DNA of 40,552 nucleotides from Pirellulales bacterium (GCA_013360685.1 JABWBD010000015.1:1-40552), one strand, 5' to 3'; shown: positions 10,101 through 19,733, counted from the first letter of the stretch. Made by a program: numbers and translations. The notes: a model not told the origin generated them from the sequence alone.

Positions 10101-13100
10101 GGCAGCCCCGTAGGGATTGATCACGGGAATCCCGGCCGCTTCGAACAAGTCGGAAAGCTCCCGGTGCGCGGCTTGCTCCCTCGTCCTGTCGAGGCCGAAG
10201 ATGCCGGCTGCTTGCAGACAGACCGGGGCGGCAAAAGCGACCTTCCGCACCAGGCCGCCGGCCTCCGTCACGAGGGCTTCCCTGGCCGCCCTCCCGTCCG
10301 CCGTGAGCCAGTCCTTCCGGATCCCCAGGAAGTTCAGCCCCCGCCTTTCCTGGAAATGGCGGTCGGCGTCCATCTGGAACGCGGCAACCGTATCGGCAAA
10401 GACCATTTCGCCCCCCTCGAAAACGAGGCCGCAGTTCTTCCAGTTGCCCAGCACGACGGCCGCCTGGGCGTCGTCGAGCGGTTCCGGGGCGATCCGCAGT
10501 CCCGTCGCCTTGTCACCGCTCTTGAGATACTGATCGACCAGAGAGCCAATCGCTTCTCGGTAGGACGAGTTGGATAGAACCGCCGTCAGCGGAACGCCTT
10601 CGGCCAGTTTGAGCCTTTCCTGGAGGGTGCTCGCCAATTGCGGCTTTGAGAGGAATTCTCTCACCGCGGCGGTCACCCGCTCCCGGCCCAGCGACTGCGG
10701 CGTCTCCCCATTCTTCTTCAACGAGGCAAGGAGACTCTCCGCGGCCGCGTAGCTTAGAACCAGCCCGACGTCGTCGGGACAAAAGGCATACTGCGGGCCC
10801 TGGTTCATATCCTCGCGCGCCTTTGCCGCCGCGATTTCGAGAAAGCTCGCCAAGCTGCCGGGGCTGGCCAGGGCTTGCTCGGTGAAGAGGGCGTCGCCGG
10901 CCCCGTAGTATGCCGTTCCGCAGGCGCCGGGCGTTTCCGCAGCCGGCAGGGGCCGCGCGGAGCGAGCCGGCCGGCCCGCCTCTTGGAAAAGCCTGGCACG
11001 CTCGCCCAACGGCCGGAAGATCCCCAGCACGCCCTCGCCGCCCCTGCGCGGATCCAACCTCTGCAGTTCCAGATCGTACAGCCGCCAGAGGCCCGCTCCG
11101 GGGTTGAACTCGATGATCACGCCCAACAGGCACGATACGCGGAACTTGCCGCGGTCAGGCTCGCTCATCTTCGAGACGTCGCGGTCATAGAGTTCCCTCT
11201 CTTGCACCTGGCCGTCGAACGTCTCGAAGATCGCCGCCGGCGCCGCCTTGCCGTCCGGTCCGATCCGTGGGATCGCGTTGCCGTCTCGATCGAACAACTC
11301 CACCGCCGTCGCCATGCCCTGCGGGTCCGCCAGGGGCAGCAGCATCGGATTGCCCCAGTCGTCCAGCCGGATGTTGCCCTGCTCGTCGCGCGCGACGATA
11401 TAGCAATAATTTCGCCGGTCGTCGCCCAGGTACATCGGCATGCCGTCGTCCATCGAGTAGTGGATATCCAGGTTCAACTGCCCGCCTTTTTCCAGGGAGG
11501 AGCCCAGGAACCGGACCAGCGGCGTCGCCATCTCGCCGAACTGGGCCGTCAAGGCCGCCGTGAAATCCCTGCCGTGGTGGTCCACGCCGAGCAGCCTCTC
11601 CGCCCAGCCGCTCAAGAACGCCTTCAACGGCTCCCGCGCCGAGGCCCACTCGCGATAGGCCCCCGTGAACTCATCGGCCAAGGCGCCGCAGCGGTCGCGG
11701 AGGAAGGAGGCGAGATGGCACTCAAGCCGGCTCCCGAAGCGCTGGTTGACCACGAGATATTGCCTGAGGATCCGCGGCCAGTGGCTCCGCAAGTAGCGGC
11801 GGCGGGCGTCCATCGCTTCATAGAATGCGGTATCCAACGCCCGCTGGAGCGGCTCGCGAAACTCGGGACGGATGATCTCGTCGCGGTAGACGTCCAGGGT
11901 GCTTCCGGGACGCGCGGCATTTCCGATCGCCTCGCCGCTGACGACGCAGATGCGGTGGGAGGTGCTCTGCGGATTGCGAAACTCCGCGTCCGTGCCCCGG
12001 CTCAGAATATAGCGGAAGTACTCGAAGAGGCGCGTCTGCGGGTCAAGGTCCAGCGAGGTCGACTGCCCGCGCCGCGCCCTTCGCGCGACAATGTGCTCCA
12101 GAAAATCGTGCCTGTGGAGCATGCGGACGTGGCAGTGGACCAGCCCCTGCACGACCACGTTGTCCTTTTTGGAAGTCTCATAAATGACGCTTGCCAGGCG
12201 CTGCAGGTTGCGCATTCCTTCCGGCGGGTCCACGGGCAGTCTGCCTTCCAGGGCCGCAAGGGTTTCCTTCTCGATCTCCTCCCGCCGGGCCTTCTTGCTG
12301 CCGTAGAGCTTGATTTCGCCCTGGTCGCGGCTGGTCCTGCTCAGGATCGGCAGCACCTCCGAGCCGCGGCCCCCCGACTCCTTTTCCGGTTTCTCGATGA
12401 TCTCGGTCACGAAGGGGTATTTCTCCAGCATGTCCCAGATCCGCCTGCGGATCCGGGCTTCCACCTCGCGGCAGATCTCAAGCTCGGACGGCTGCCGGCC
12501 GAATCGCCGGGCCAGCCCCACGCGAGCCATCTCTTCCGCCTGCCTCGTGTCCTCCATGCTCCAGGCAAAACCAACCGAGGCGGCCACCGGTGTCCCCGCG
12601 AGGATCTGTGGGATCTCGCTCTTCAAATAGGTCATCGCCTCGGCGGCAATCGGTTGGATCAAGGCGACGGCGGCGCGGTCGATGTCGCCTCGCAAGGGCT
12701 GCGTGAAGTGGAAGAAGGCGCCGTGGCCGATCACGGCGTCCGACTGGCCCATTCGCCTGCCGGCGGCCTCCGGCGGTGGAGCTTCCGCGAACCTCAAGGC
12801 GACCAGAACGCCCTGCGGCGGAACGCGTGCGGCGATGCGGCGGGCGTTGTCGGCGTCCGCGCCCGCGGCAAGCAGAAGCCGCCGGTAGCGCTCGCCCGAG
12901 ACGTACATCAGGGCATCTCTTGCCCTCAGAAACGTCTTGCCGCATCGCGAGTCGTAGCGCATCTCCGGAAAGGGACACAGCATGAAATTGTACCCCTCGC
13001 GCTCCAAGGCAACACCCTGTTCGAGACCCACGAGCATCGTTGTGTTGCCGTAGGGATAGATGCTGAGGAGATTGGCGCACCGCCCCTCCGCGCCGGCATC

Positions 13101-16100
13101 CAGCAGGGTGGGCGGCACGTCCAGGAAGATCTCCGGCAGGCCATTCAGCGTCGAAGGGTTGTTGAGGTTCATCAACTCGCGAATCATGGCAACGCAGTCG
13201 CGGAGCCTCGCGTAGCTGAACCAGAACCTCTCGGGCCCGGTATCGACGTTGACGCCAAGCCCCATGCGCCACTCCTGGGGATGCTGCCAATCGCCGACGT
13301 TCCCCAGCCACGCGGCCTGGTAGTCCGGCGGCCTGTCGGCCATTGCCGTTCGCTCCACGATGTCCTTGCGCACGCGACCGTAGAGCCAGCGGTGCCTCTC
13401 GCAGGCCAACTCGAATTTCTCCCCGCGCGCGAGCCACCGGTCGAGAATGCCGTCGCTGAGGCCGGGCTGCAGCAGGAACGGCAGGTAATCGAAGTGGTGG
13501 GCGTTCATGGTCTGGTCGAAGAAGGCAAACAGTCCGTTGGCCGCCGCGCCCCTCTCCTGCCCCAGGCCGGCCAGGTCCACGTCGTACTCGATCGAGAGCA
13601 GCAGGGCGATGTCCATCAGTTCGCCCGCTTTGGCCAGGGCCACGAACGTCCCGCGATCGGCGTCGCTGATCGTCTCGCGCGTCAGTCCCCGGCCGGCCAG
13701 CCGTTCGCCGGCGAGTTCGGCAAGGCGCACCAGGTCTTGTACCACCGTCTCCTTGTGCGTCTTCGCATCGATGGCGCCGCCTCCCAGGTGGGCAAGCAGG
13801 CGCTCCCGCATGGCGCGCCGCTCCTGGAGACGCTCCGCTTCGGCCGTGTCGGGGATCACGCCGTCGATGGCCCGCAGGCCGGCCACCTGCGCCCAGTAGA
13901 GCAGCCCGCTGAACTGCCGCTGGTTGACCGTCTTCTCATAGGGGCGCGGAATCCCCTCCGACGCGCCGATGGCGGCCAGCGCCCGATCGTAGGCAGCCTC
14001 CAGCCCAAGCGGATTGTCGGCCGCTTTGCATTTCTGCTCCGCGATCAGCGCGATCGTGGCCGCGCGGCGCTGGTTGACCATCAGTTCCCGCCGGGTCTTC
14101 CGGTCCCGTTCCTGTCGGCGGCCCAACACGGCGCCGCGGGTCTCTTCTTCGGTCTTCCCGACCGTGATCCCCCCGCCCGTCTTCTGGCCGAACTCCTTGT
14201 CCGTGTACGGCTCGTACACGGGCCGCAGAAAGACGGCCTGCGCCTTGTCGACATCGATGGTCTGAAAGACAGCCGGCAATTCGACCGCGGGTGTTTCCTG
14301 CGAAACCGAGGCGACCCACTGCTCGAAAGACCTTCGGGACTCGGCAAACCGCTCATGGCTCATGCGTCCGCTCAGCAAGTAGCGGCCTCCCAGAGCGAGC
14401 CAGGTCGCAAAATCAAGTCGCTCCAGCGGCAGGCCGGCCTTGACATTCGTCAGGCAGAGCGACATAAGTTCCAGAAACGGGTCCAGTTTCTTCGTCTCGC
14501 GCCCGCCAAAACGCAGGAGGAGCGAGACTTTTTCGGCTTTCCTCTTCGTCCGTACGTCGGCCGCCATCTCCAGGTAGGCGGCCCGCGCGGCAGTGTCGTC
14601 GCCGGTTGTGGCCGCCGCCGAGAGCGCCTCGTGGAGCCGCTGGGCCTGCGACCGCTCGGTTTCCATTTCCTCGCGCCACCGCTGGATGTCTTTTCTCCCC
14701 AGGCCGAGGCAGCCGTAGGCGGCGGTCGGTTCCAAGGCAAAGAGCTCCTTGACCTTGTACTCGGCGACGACATTGCGCACCGCGGCCGCGCGGGGCCGGG
14801 CGCCCACCTGGCCGTCGCACAAGACGAAGAGGCCGTCGGGGTTGCCACGGCGCGCGCGGCCGACGAACTCGGGCAGGTTGTCGATCAGGTCGAGCAGTTC
14901 GGGATCCCCGACCGTCACCACGTGGACATCGCAGCCCTGCACCGCTTCCGCGTAACTGGTGACGACTCCGCCCTGCTCAAGGGCCACGAGATGCAAAAGC
15001 CGCGCCAGCTCGTGGTCCTGCCGTATCGCGTCCTTCGTCTCCTCGGGGATCGGCCATCGCCAGAACCTTTCCGCCCACTCGCGGTTGGCGCAATAAGCCG
15101 CAAGCTGCTCCTCGGAGATCCCCAGCCGCGCGAGCCGGGCCTTCGCTTCGTGGATGAACTCGCCGACGGGAATCTCCTGGCGCGCCGCGAGCACGTCCTT
15201 GGCCGTCACCGTCCCCGCGATCCGCACGCAGCCGGGCAGGACGGCCTGCCTGCGAATCTGCTCCGCAGCCCTGCGGCCCTCGGGATCGAGCTCGTGGAGG
15301 ATCTGCTTGTCCTTGCCGGAAAGGATCAGGGCGAGATCGGCCGCCGCGGAGAGCCGGGCGTCGGTAATGGGACGGTTCTCGCCCTTCTCGGTCCGGCTCC
15401 CCGCCTTGTACGGTCCGCCCATCTGCATCGTCAGGTCGGCGTCGTCCTCTTTGCACGGCCGGCCCGCCCTCCTGCATCGCTGGCGAGCCTCGGCGACGAG
15501 ATCGGCCATCAGCTTGACCGTACGATAGGGCCCGAAGCGGTTCACCTGTTCCAGGCCGTGCAACTTCTTGTTGACCCACGCGGCCATCGAAAACAGCAAC
15601 TGGCGGGTCTTGAGTTCCTCCTCCGTCATGGTGATTCCCCACTCCTCCAGCGCCTTGGCGATGCGAGGAGCAGAAGCCAGCACCGCGGCGTTGAGCGCGG
15701 GCAGGGCCTCGTCCATCCTGGCGACAAAAGCGGCGTCGCCCAGGGCGGAGAAGAACGCGTGATAGCCCCCCGCGAAGAATTCGGCTGCCTTTTTCTCCCA
15801 ATCGCACGCGTCGGCGGCCTCCAGCCGAAGGCTCTCACGCAACATGCCGAGGAAGCTGTTGCGTTTCACGGAATAGCCGTCCGGGGAGGCCGCCTCGAAA
15901 CTCTCGTCAAGAAGCTGCTCGAAGACCGCGTTTTCGCCGGGCGGGGCAAACGCCATCAACATCTTCTTGGCGGCCTGCTTGTTCGTCGGCGCGACCAGCA
16001 CCGCGTAAATGAGGAAAAACTCCTTGGGCACACAAAACCCGCGGTAACTCATGCCGGTGGGCAGGACGATCCGGTCGCCGCGCAGGTTCGAGTGGCGCAG

Positions 16101-19100
16101 GTACATCTCCTGGTCGCCCATCATCAGCGCGTCGATGTTCATGCCCTCGCCGAGGCTCAGATAGAAAACACCCCCGCGCGTGAAGAAGTTTTCGCGGGCC
16201 TTGAAGAACTCGCCCATCGCCGTTGCCGGGAACTGGACCGTGCCGGGCAGGTTGAAGAGGTCGTACAGGGCGCTGCCCCGGTTCAAGGTCGTTGGATCGT
16301 TGGCGGTCACCACCTTGCCGATCGCCTCCACGGAATGGCGCTCGCCTTCCCCAAGGTCGACGCGGCTGGGCGTGTAGAGCATGCCGAACTTTCGGTAGGG
16401 GCCGTCTGCCTCGTACCGGTATCGCGGCCGGTTGAGTAGCTGGGCAATGCCGTCGGCGCCGGCCGCGTCCTGCGCGGTGTCGGCCTTGAGGGCCTTGAGG
16501 TATTCGGAGACAATCTCCTGCCGCGCCGTGTAGGCAGCCAGCGGCCCGGCGTGCAGGCGGTTGTAGACGAGCGCCCCCATGTGCCCGGCGCCTCCCACCT
16601 CGCCTTCCAGGCGGTGCTTCTTCACGACCGCCTTGCGCGCCAGCGACAGGACAACGGCATCCCGTTCGGCCTTGAGCCGGTGCCGCTCGTCGTCGTCAAT
16701 CCGAGGCGCAAGCCCGCGCCGGTTGCTGTTTCGCGGATCGATGAGATCTCGCAATACGGCTTGTCTTGAGAGACGCCGCGAAGTCGCGAATACTTCGATG
16801 GCTTTTGCCAACTCGGTGTGGTTCTGCGCGTCGTAATTGCGGACCACCCAGGCATTCGCCTCCCACTCGAGGCGTTGCCGCTGCTTCTTGTCCCGCAGGT
16901 ATTCCTCGACGAGGAGGGGCTCTCTTCCGTAGTCCTCGACGTTTCGAGCAATGCCTCTTTCCCTTTCCTCGTATTCCGCGATCGCGCAGATCCTCGCGAC
17001 CTCAATCGACACGGCCGGGTATTGTGCGGCAAACCGCGGCGACCCCTCGATAATGTCCGTTTCGTTGGCCGGATCGCGGCCCTCGTTGACGAGCATCTCG
17101 AACAATTCGCCCTGCAACCCCAGTTCGCGGACCACGCGCCAGGCGGCGCGGCCCATTCGCTGGCCATACTGGCGCACCCGCTGGCCGACGCGGTCTTCCA
17201 GGCCGTTGTCCCGGCAGAAAAGGTACAGCGACAGCCCGGTCTCCAGCCAGGTCTTGAGGTAGGTCGTCGTCTCGCCCGGGCCGAGGGTCGTCAGGTTGTG
17301 GAAACACGGCAACTCGCGCCGCCGCAAGAAGCCACGGCCCTGCATTTCCGCCCGGAGACGAGAGAGGTCCAGGGCGGGATCGTCGACAAGCGCCGTCGCC
17401 TCCGCTCGTGTCCGTTGGCCGGTTGCATCCGCCTCGGCCGCCGGTTCGTAAAACGAGGCCGCCAGGTTGGCCTCGGTCCGGTTGTCGCGCAACACGCTCG
17501 CCAGCGCCGTGATCCGCTGGACCCCGTGGGCGACCGAGTAGCGGCCAACGTCCTCCTCCAGGTTCCGGTAGCTTGCGGCAACGAGGGTCGCCAGGGCCTC
17601 GACCGCCTCGTCCAGCCCCTTTTGCCTGAGGATCAGCCGGATCGCCTCTTCGCGGCTGGAGTCGGCGTCGTTGCCGCGCCGCTTTAGCCCCTCGACCAGG
17701 GCGTCGATTTGCGGCGTCAGGCCCATGCGCGTGGCGAGGATGCCGCGTGCGATTGCCGCGTGCTCCGAATGCATCACGTCTTCGATGTTCGCGCAAATCG
17801 CTTCGGTATTCCCCTTGAAGGCGATCTCGAGGATGTCTCTCTGGCAGCCGGCGGCAACTTCATAATTGTCCCCCGGCAAATCGACGATCTCGTACCAGGC
17901 GTAGGCGGGCAGGGCCTGGACCCAGTGCGAGACCCGTGCAAGCCAGGGATCCTGTCTTGCCGTCACGTGCAGGCCCGCGCCGCCGGAGTTCAACAGCGCG
18001 CGGAAGTCGCTGGTCTCGCCGAGGAACGGGTCCAACAATTCGTTCAACAGATACAGGTTCAACGTCTCGGCCGGCGCCAGCCGCTGCATCTCGACGTTCC
18101 ATACCGCGTGCGAGGATGGCAGCCGCTGGGCCCGGAGTTCCAGCCGCTTGAAAACTGCCGCCGCAAACGTGTCCACGGCCTCTCGGACGGTCGCCAGATC
18201 CCGCTGAAGCGTTTCGTACACGCCGCCGGCCCCGTTTCCCCCGTCGGCCCCGGACGAAGACCCCTGGTGATCGGCCTCGGCGATGAGAAGATCCTTGTTT
18301 TTCCGCGCGACAGCCCGCGCGGCCCGCGCCGCGTCGCCCCAGAATGCGTCCAGCGCCTCTTCAAACTCCTGGATGGCGCCCTGCAACTGCGACCGCGAAA
18401 CTTGCGGATCGGTAACCAGGCCGGCCAGTCGCGAGAGCGGAGCGCCCGCCGCCTGCCAGCGGCTTTCCAACGCGCGGAACTCCGGCGTGCGGAGCTCGCT
18501 GAATCGCTGTGCCCGGAACGAGCGGTAGAGATCGCCCAACGGCTCGCGGAGCTCGGCGGTGGGCACGACCTCGGCCGCGGCCATCAGAAGCTGCTCGACA
18601 AGCCCCGCCCTGCCGAGAAAACCCATGACCAGCTCAACGCCGCCTTCCTGCATCTCCGCCGCGACCCGCATGGCGGCGAGCTCTTCGACGGCATGGCTGT
18701 AGGTCCTTGCGATGGTGCGGTGCGCAGCCTCACGCAGCCCCGCCAGCCCGAGCTCATTCAATCGCGGCCTGCCCTCTTCATCGAGAACTTCTTTCTCCAA
18801 CTCACGGTGCGCATAGGCTCGCTCCACGCGCTCGAGCTTCGCGATCAGGGCCGCCTGGCGCCTCTTCGCCGGTCCCTCGGCCCCGGCTCCCTTGGTCAGG
18901 AAGTGGGCAAAGTCGTCCGCGTTGTCAAGAAGTTTCGCGCCCGCCGCGTCACGCGCCGCCAGCACGGCCAGCAGTGTTTGCTGTCCCTCGCCAAGTCCTT
19001 CGTAAAACGTCAGCACGTGCAAGAGCGCCTCCGCCTGCGACAGCCCCGCCAGCAGGTGGAAATGGTGGACCAGCCCGAGTGCATAGAGACCCGTCAGGCC

Positions 19101-19733
19101 CTCGCGACGATCCGCCGTCCCAATTGCTCGGGGCACGTCCGTGTCCAGCACCAGCTTCCGCCCTTTCAGCTCGATCTCGTCCAAGATGCTGGCGGCGGAC
19201 AAGTTCATCAGGCGATCGTGGCGGATCCGGTATTCCGTTTCCACCGTGAACTCCTGTTCGCGGCCTGCTAGCCCGCGCAAAGCCTCGGCAACAACAGGCA
19301 CATCATCCTGCCGCTCCACAAGCCATGCCAAGGCCGCTTCCAGCGCGTCGCTTGCCGCCTGGAAATCCGGGAGAGCTGCCGCGGCCCCGCCAATCGCTTG
19401 CGCAGCCTGCGCGGCGACTCCGACGCGGCCCTGGCTGTCGCCGCTGAGCGTGAAAAACCCCCTTGCCGCCAGTTCGCCGACGCCGCGCCGCGGCGCCTCG
19501 ATGCCTTTCTTCTCGATATCCTCCGCAAGCGCCCGCGCCTGCGGTTGGCCATATCGAGGGGTGAGCATCCGGACCAGATCGTCCCTGGTGGCGGGGATCA
19601 TCAAGGGCAGCGTGCCCTGGCTGGACATCGTGACGTTCTGCGGGATCACGCCGCTGGCGCGGCCCCGCTTCTCATCACGCTCGGCGCGGTTCTCCTCGTC
19701 GAGCCGCGACCGGAGGCGAGAATGGCTTAGCAT
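7146..19733 (-). CDS. Giant 4,195-aa protein; ~3,000 aa of unrecognised N-terminus, then ATP-grasp ligase and galactokinase-like GHMP kinase domains
   Basis: Uninterrupted ORF; CGGGAGGACAAAGCC-ATG start context; no signal peptide seen; C-terminal ATP-grasp (VVIKPNQGTEG...VVFLEANARP) and GHMP (NIPRGGFSSSSAVTVAALNAIDALYGLGL) motifs. Confidence 0.9.
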   Translation of the reverse strand: MLSHSRLRSRLDEENRAERDEKRGRASGVIPQNVTMSSQGTLPLMIPATRDDLVRMLTPRYGQPQARALAEDIEKKGIEAPRRGVGELAARGFFTLSGDSQGRVGVAAQAAQAIGGAAAALPDFQAASDALEAALAWLVERQDDVPVVAEALRGLAGREQEFTVETEYRIRHDRLMNLSAASILDEIELKGRKLVLDTDVPRAIGTADRREGLTGLYALGLVHHFHLLAGLSQAEALLHVLTFYEGLGEGQQTLLAVLAARDAAGAKLLDNADDFAHFLTKGAGAEGPAKRRQAALIAKLERVERAYAHRELEKEVLDEEGRPRLNELGLAGLREAAHRTIARTYSHAVEELAAMRVAAEMQEGGVELVMGFLGRAGLVEQLLMAAAEVVPTAELREPLGDLYRSFRAQRFSELRTPEFRALESRWQAAGAPLSRLAGLVTDPQVSRSQLQGAIQEFEEALDAFWGDAARAARAVARKNKDLLIAEADHQGSSSGADGGNGAGGVYETLQRDLATVREAVDTFAAAVFKRLELRAQRLPSSHAVWNVEMQRLAPAETLNLYLLNELLDPFLGETSDFRALLNSGGAGLHVTARQDPWLARVSHWVQALPAYAWYEIVDLPGDNYEVAAGCQRDILEIAFKGNTEAICANIEDVMHSEHAAIARGILATRMGLTPQIDALVEGLKRRGNDADSSREEAIRLILRQKGLDEAVEALATLVAASYRNLEEDVGRYSVAHGVQRITALASVLRDNRTEANLAASFYEPAAEADATGQRTRAEATALVDDPALDLSRLRAEMQGRGFLRRRELPCFHNLTTLGPGETTTYLKTWLETGLSLYLFCRDNGLEDRVGQRVRQYGQRMGRAAWRVVRELGLQGELFEMLVNEGRDPANETDIIEGSPRFAAQYPAVSIEVARICAIAEYEERERGIARNVEDYGREPLLVEEYLRDKKQRQRLEWEANAWVVRNYDAQNHTELAKAIEVFATSRRLSRQAVLRDLIDPRNSNRRGLAPRIDDDERHRLKAERDAVVLSLARKAVVKKHRLEGEVGGAGHMGALVYNRLHAGPLAAYTARQEIVSEYLKALKADTAQDAAGADGIAQLLNRPRYRYEADGPYRKFGMLYTPSRVDLGEGERHSVEAIGKVVTANDPTTLNRGSALYDLFNLPGTVQFPATAMGEFFKARENFFTRGGVFYLSLGEGMNIDALMMGDQEMYLRHSNLRGDRIVLPTGMSYRGFCVPKEFFLIYAVLVAPTNKQAAKKMLMAFAPPGENAVFEQLLDESFEAASPDGYSVKRNSFLGMLRESLRLEAADACDWEKKAAEFFAGGYHAFFSALGDAAFVARMDEALPALNAAVLASAPRIAKALEEWGITMTEEELKTRQLLFSMAAWVNKKLHGLEQVNRFGPYRTVKLMADLVAEARQRCRRAGRPCKEDDADLTMQMGGPYKAGSRTEKGENRPITDARLSAAADLALILSGKDKQILHELDPEGRRAAEQIRRQAVLPGCVRIAGTVTAKDVLAARQEIPVGEFIHEAKARLARLGISEEQLAAYCANREWAERFWRWPIPEETKDAIRQDHELARLLHLVALEQGGVVTSYAEAVQGCDVHVVTVGDPELLDLIDNLPEFVGRARRGNPDGLFVLCDGQVGARPRAAAVRNVVAEYKVKELFALEPTAAYGCLGLGRKDIQRWREEMETERSQAQRLHEALSAAATTGDDTAARAAYLEMAADVRTKRKAEKVSLLLRFGGRETKKLDPFLELMSLCLTNVKAGLPLERLDFATWLALGGRYLLSGRMSHERFAESRRSFEQWVASVSQETPAVELPAVFQTIDVDKAQAVFLRPVYEPYTDKEFGQKTGGGITVGKTEEETRGAVLGRRQERDRKTRRELMVNQRRAATIALIAEQKCKAADNPLGLEAAYDRALAAIGASEGIPRPYEKTVNQRQFSGLLYWAQVAGLRAIDGVIPDTAEAERLQERRAMRERLLAHLGGGAIDAKTHKETVVQDLVRLAELAGERLAGRGLTRETISDADRGTFVALAKAGELMDIALLLSIEYDVDLAGLGQERGAAANGLFAFFDQTMNAHHFDYLPFLLQPGLSDGILDRWLARGEKFELACERHRWLYGRVRKDIVERTAMADRPPDYQAAWLGNVGDWQHPQEWRMGLGVNVDTGPERFWFSYARLRDCVAMIRELMNLNNPSTLNGLPEIFLDVPPTLLDAGAEGRCANLLSIYPYGNTTMLVGLEQGVALEREGYNFMLCPFPEMRYDSRCGKTFLRARDALMYVSGERYRRLLLAAGADADNARRIAARVPPQGVLVALRFAEAPPPEAAGRRMGQSDAVIGHGAFFHFTQPLRGDIDRAAVALIQPIAAEAMTYLKSEIPQILAGTPVAASVGFAWSMEDTRQAEEMARVGLARRFGRQPSELEICREVEARIRRRIWDMLEKYPFVTEIIEKPEKESGGRGSEVLPILSRTSRDQGEIKLYGSKKARREEIEKETLAALEGRLPVDPPEGMRNLQRLASVIYETSKKDNVVVQGLVHCHVRMLHRHDFLEHIVARRARRGQSTSLDLDPQTRLFEYFRYILSRGTDAEFRNPQSTSHRICVVSGEAIGNAARPGSTLDVYRDEIIRPEFREPLQRALDTAFYEAMDARRRYLRSHWPRILRQYLVVNQRFGSRLECHLASFLRDRCGALADEFTGAYREWASAREPLKAFLSGWAERLLGVDHHGRDFTAALTAQFGEMATPLVRFLGSSLEKGGQLNLDIHYSMDDGMPMYLGDDRRNYCYIVARDEQGNIRLDDWGNPMLLPLADPQGMATAVELFDRDGNAIPRIGPDGKAAPAAIFETFDGQVQERELYDRDVSKMSEPDRGKFRVSCLLGVIIEFNPGAGLWRLYDLELQRLDPRRGGEGVLGIFRPLGERARLFQEAGRPARSARPLPAAETPGACGTAYYGAGDALFTEQALASPGSLASFLEIAAAKAREDMNQGPQYAFCPDDVGLVLSYAAAESLLASLKKNGETPQSLGRERVTAAVREFLSKPQLASTLQERLKLAEGVPLTAVLSNSSYREAIGSLVDQYLKSGDKATGLRIAPEPLDDAQAAVVLGNWKNCGLVFEGGEMVFADTVAAFQMDADRHFQERRGLNFLGIRKDWLTADGRAAREALVTEAGGLVRKVAFAAPVCLQAAGIFGLDRTREQAAHRELSDLFEAAGIPVINPYGAAAAAMDSKSLAHARCAGVVEQPLYERIDLRRPAEEADARASIEAWLCGVLRTRGVAVQGRKAVRVVIKPNQGTEGVLARAFRLSLADGKIADGREFSAVMQHLEAIRQAGFDAIAEEERGNVTCDGGKRVVLRVNVCETPNGYRGETGFARVAPTADEVIVSCEKGAATEDINLVLQGLECRGKPLRACMDPASLGALIHDAVASLKASACRIAEALQMRGIAGVDFVLEAETDRDGNTRLDVVFLEANARPALLSAAREIVADVAPERDGEVESSPLVASPGFIDTLYARAIDIQPPPRPDVAAVVARRPAGQARAIAEQLKEMTAWATGLGFDPERPVGVGIAGGRLRRLMMHPDMGRFFGPALQEPTGAAGESAREQIAVLVQPTDDNRIYVDSENPEFQESRNWIAADLPAMYPGSDVTAWSDFERFGCAMTREILTSLGYPRDQVADNMRRTVALVANAIASLRTFRSGPEGERVQEALGRKRFRGLRVAIHGNIPRGGFSSSSAVTVAALNAIDALYGLGLCHDTIVDAACQAEYGTGVKAGSLDHTAIQKGRAGESMLISSNPRERYRTLATFDVSTRHCGVLFPFSVARDKETAAWSNGMYAAQPSPGGKLTSGAVRKMTGKAAEIAAILLRIPLDRDLFQEIEEDLAGDGVLDPENLKRVYGYLRQIPLGIAFADLRARVDAHRDWYVEQLKQNKGLGQAEAEAEADRTLASLFDGWQEPVFMRTDEKGEVTSQHGVPLRAMVAYLYCEEAKNLYLLTHPEASWIEYIARSQLGDRSFDIDFTALPDREEMLRPQEWEEDLSGPGLMEAWLARFGARPFDYNKGLDDASLAQAEAENRQLHLIEGSNFYRGLALIDLVEAMLQRAFGDSAVAVRVNAAGQGDYFQVHFDLAKVTAADIKHFMDRAIYRRFGLDPEYRFVDVSAGGPAVGIGLAQFGEMGAVAAGISKEAGLVPQRLRPDADPDSEAGWPCCRRTGG
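7260..9090 (-). other. Galactokinase-like GHMP kinase domain inside the giant protein (approximate limits)
   Basis: AIHGNIPRGGFSSSSAVTVAALNAIDALYGLGL (motif 2), QAEYGTGVKAGSLDHTAIQKGRAGESMLI (compare galactokinase ENEFVGVPCGIMDQ), GGRLRRLMMHPDMG at the motif-1 position, SAGGPAVGIGL as possible motif 3. Confidence 0.75.
9340..10240 (-). other. ATP-grasp domain inside the giant protein (approximate limits)
   Basis: Pre-ATP-grasp AAGIPVINPYGAAAAAMDSKSLAHA; Lys in VVIKPNQGTEG; catalytic/metal segment GVDFVLEAETDRDGNTRLDVVFLEANARP. Confidence 0.8.

Noticed and set aside
10875-16439. 1,854-aa plus-strand ORF
   Set aside because: Fully antisense to the giant gene; translation is Arg/His/Gln/Leu-rich with no domain motifs, as expected for the mirrored frame of a GC-rich gene. 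The minus strand has the RBS and real catalytic motifs.
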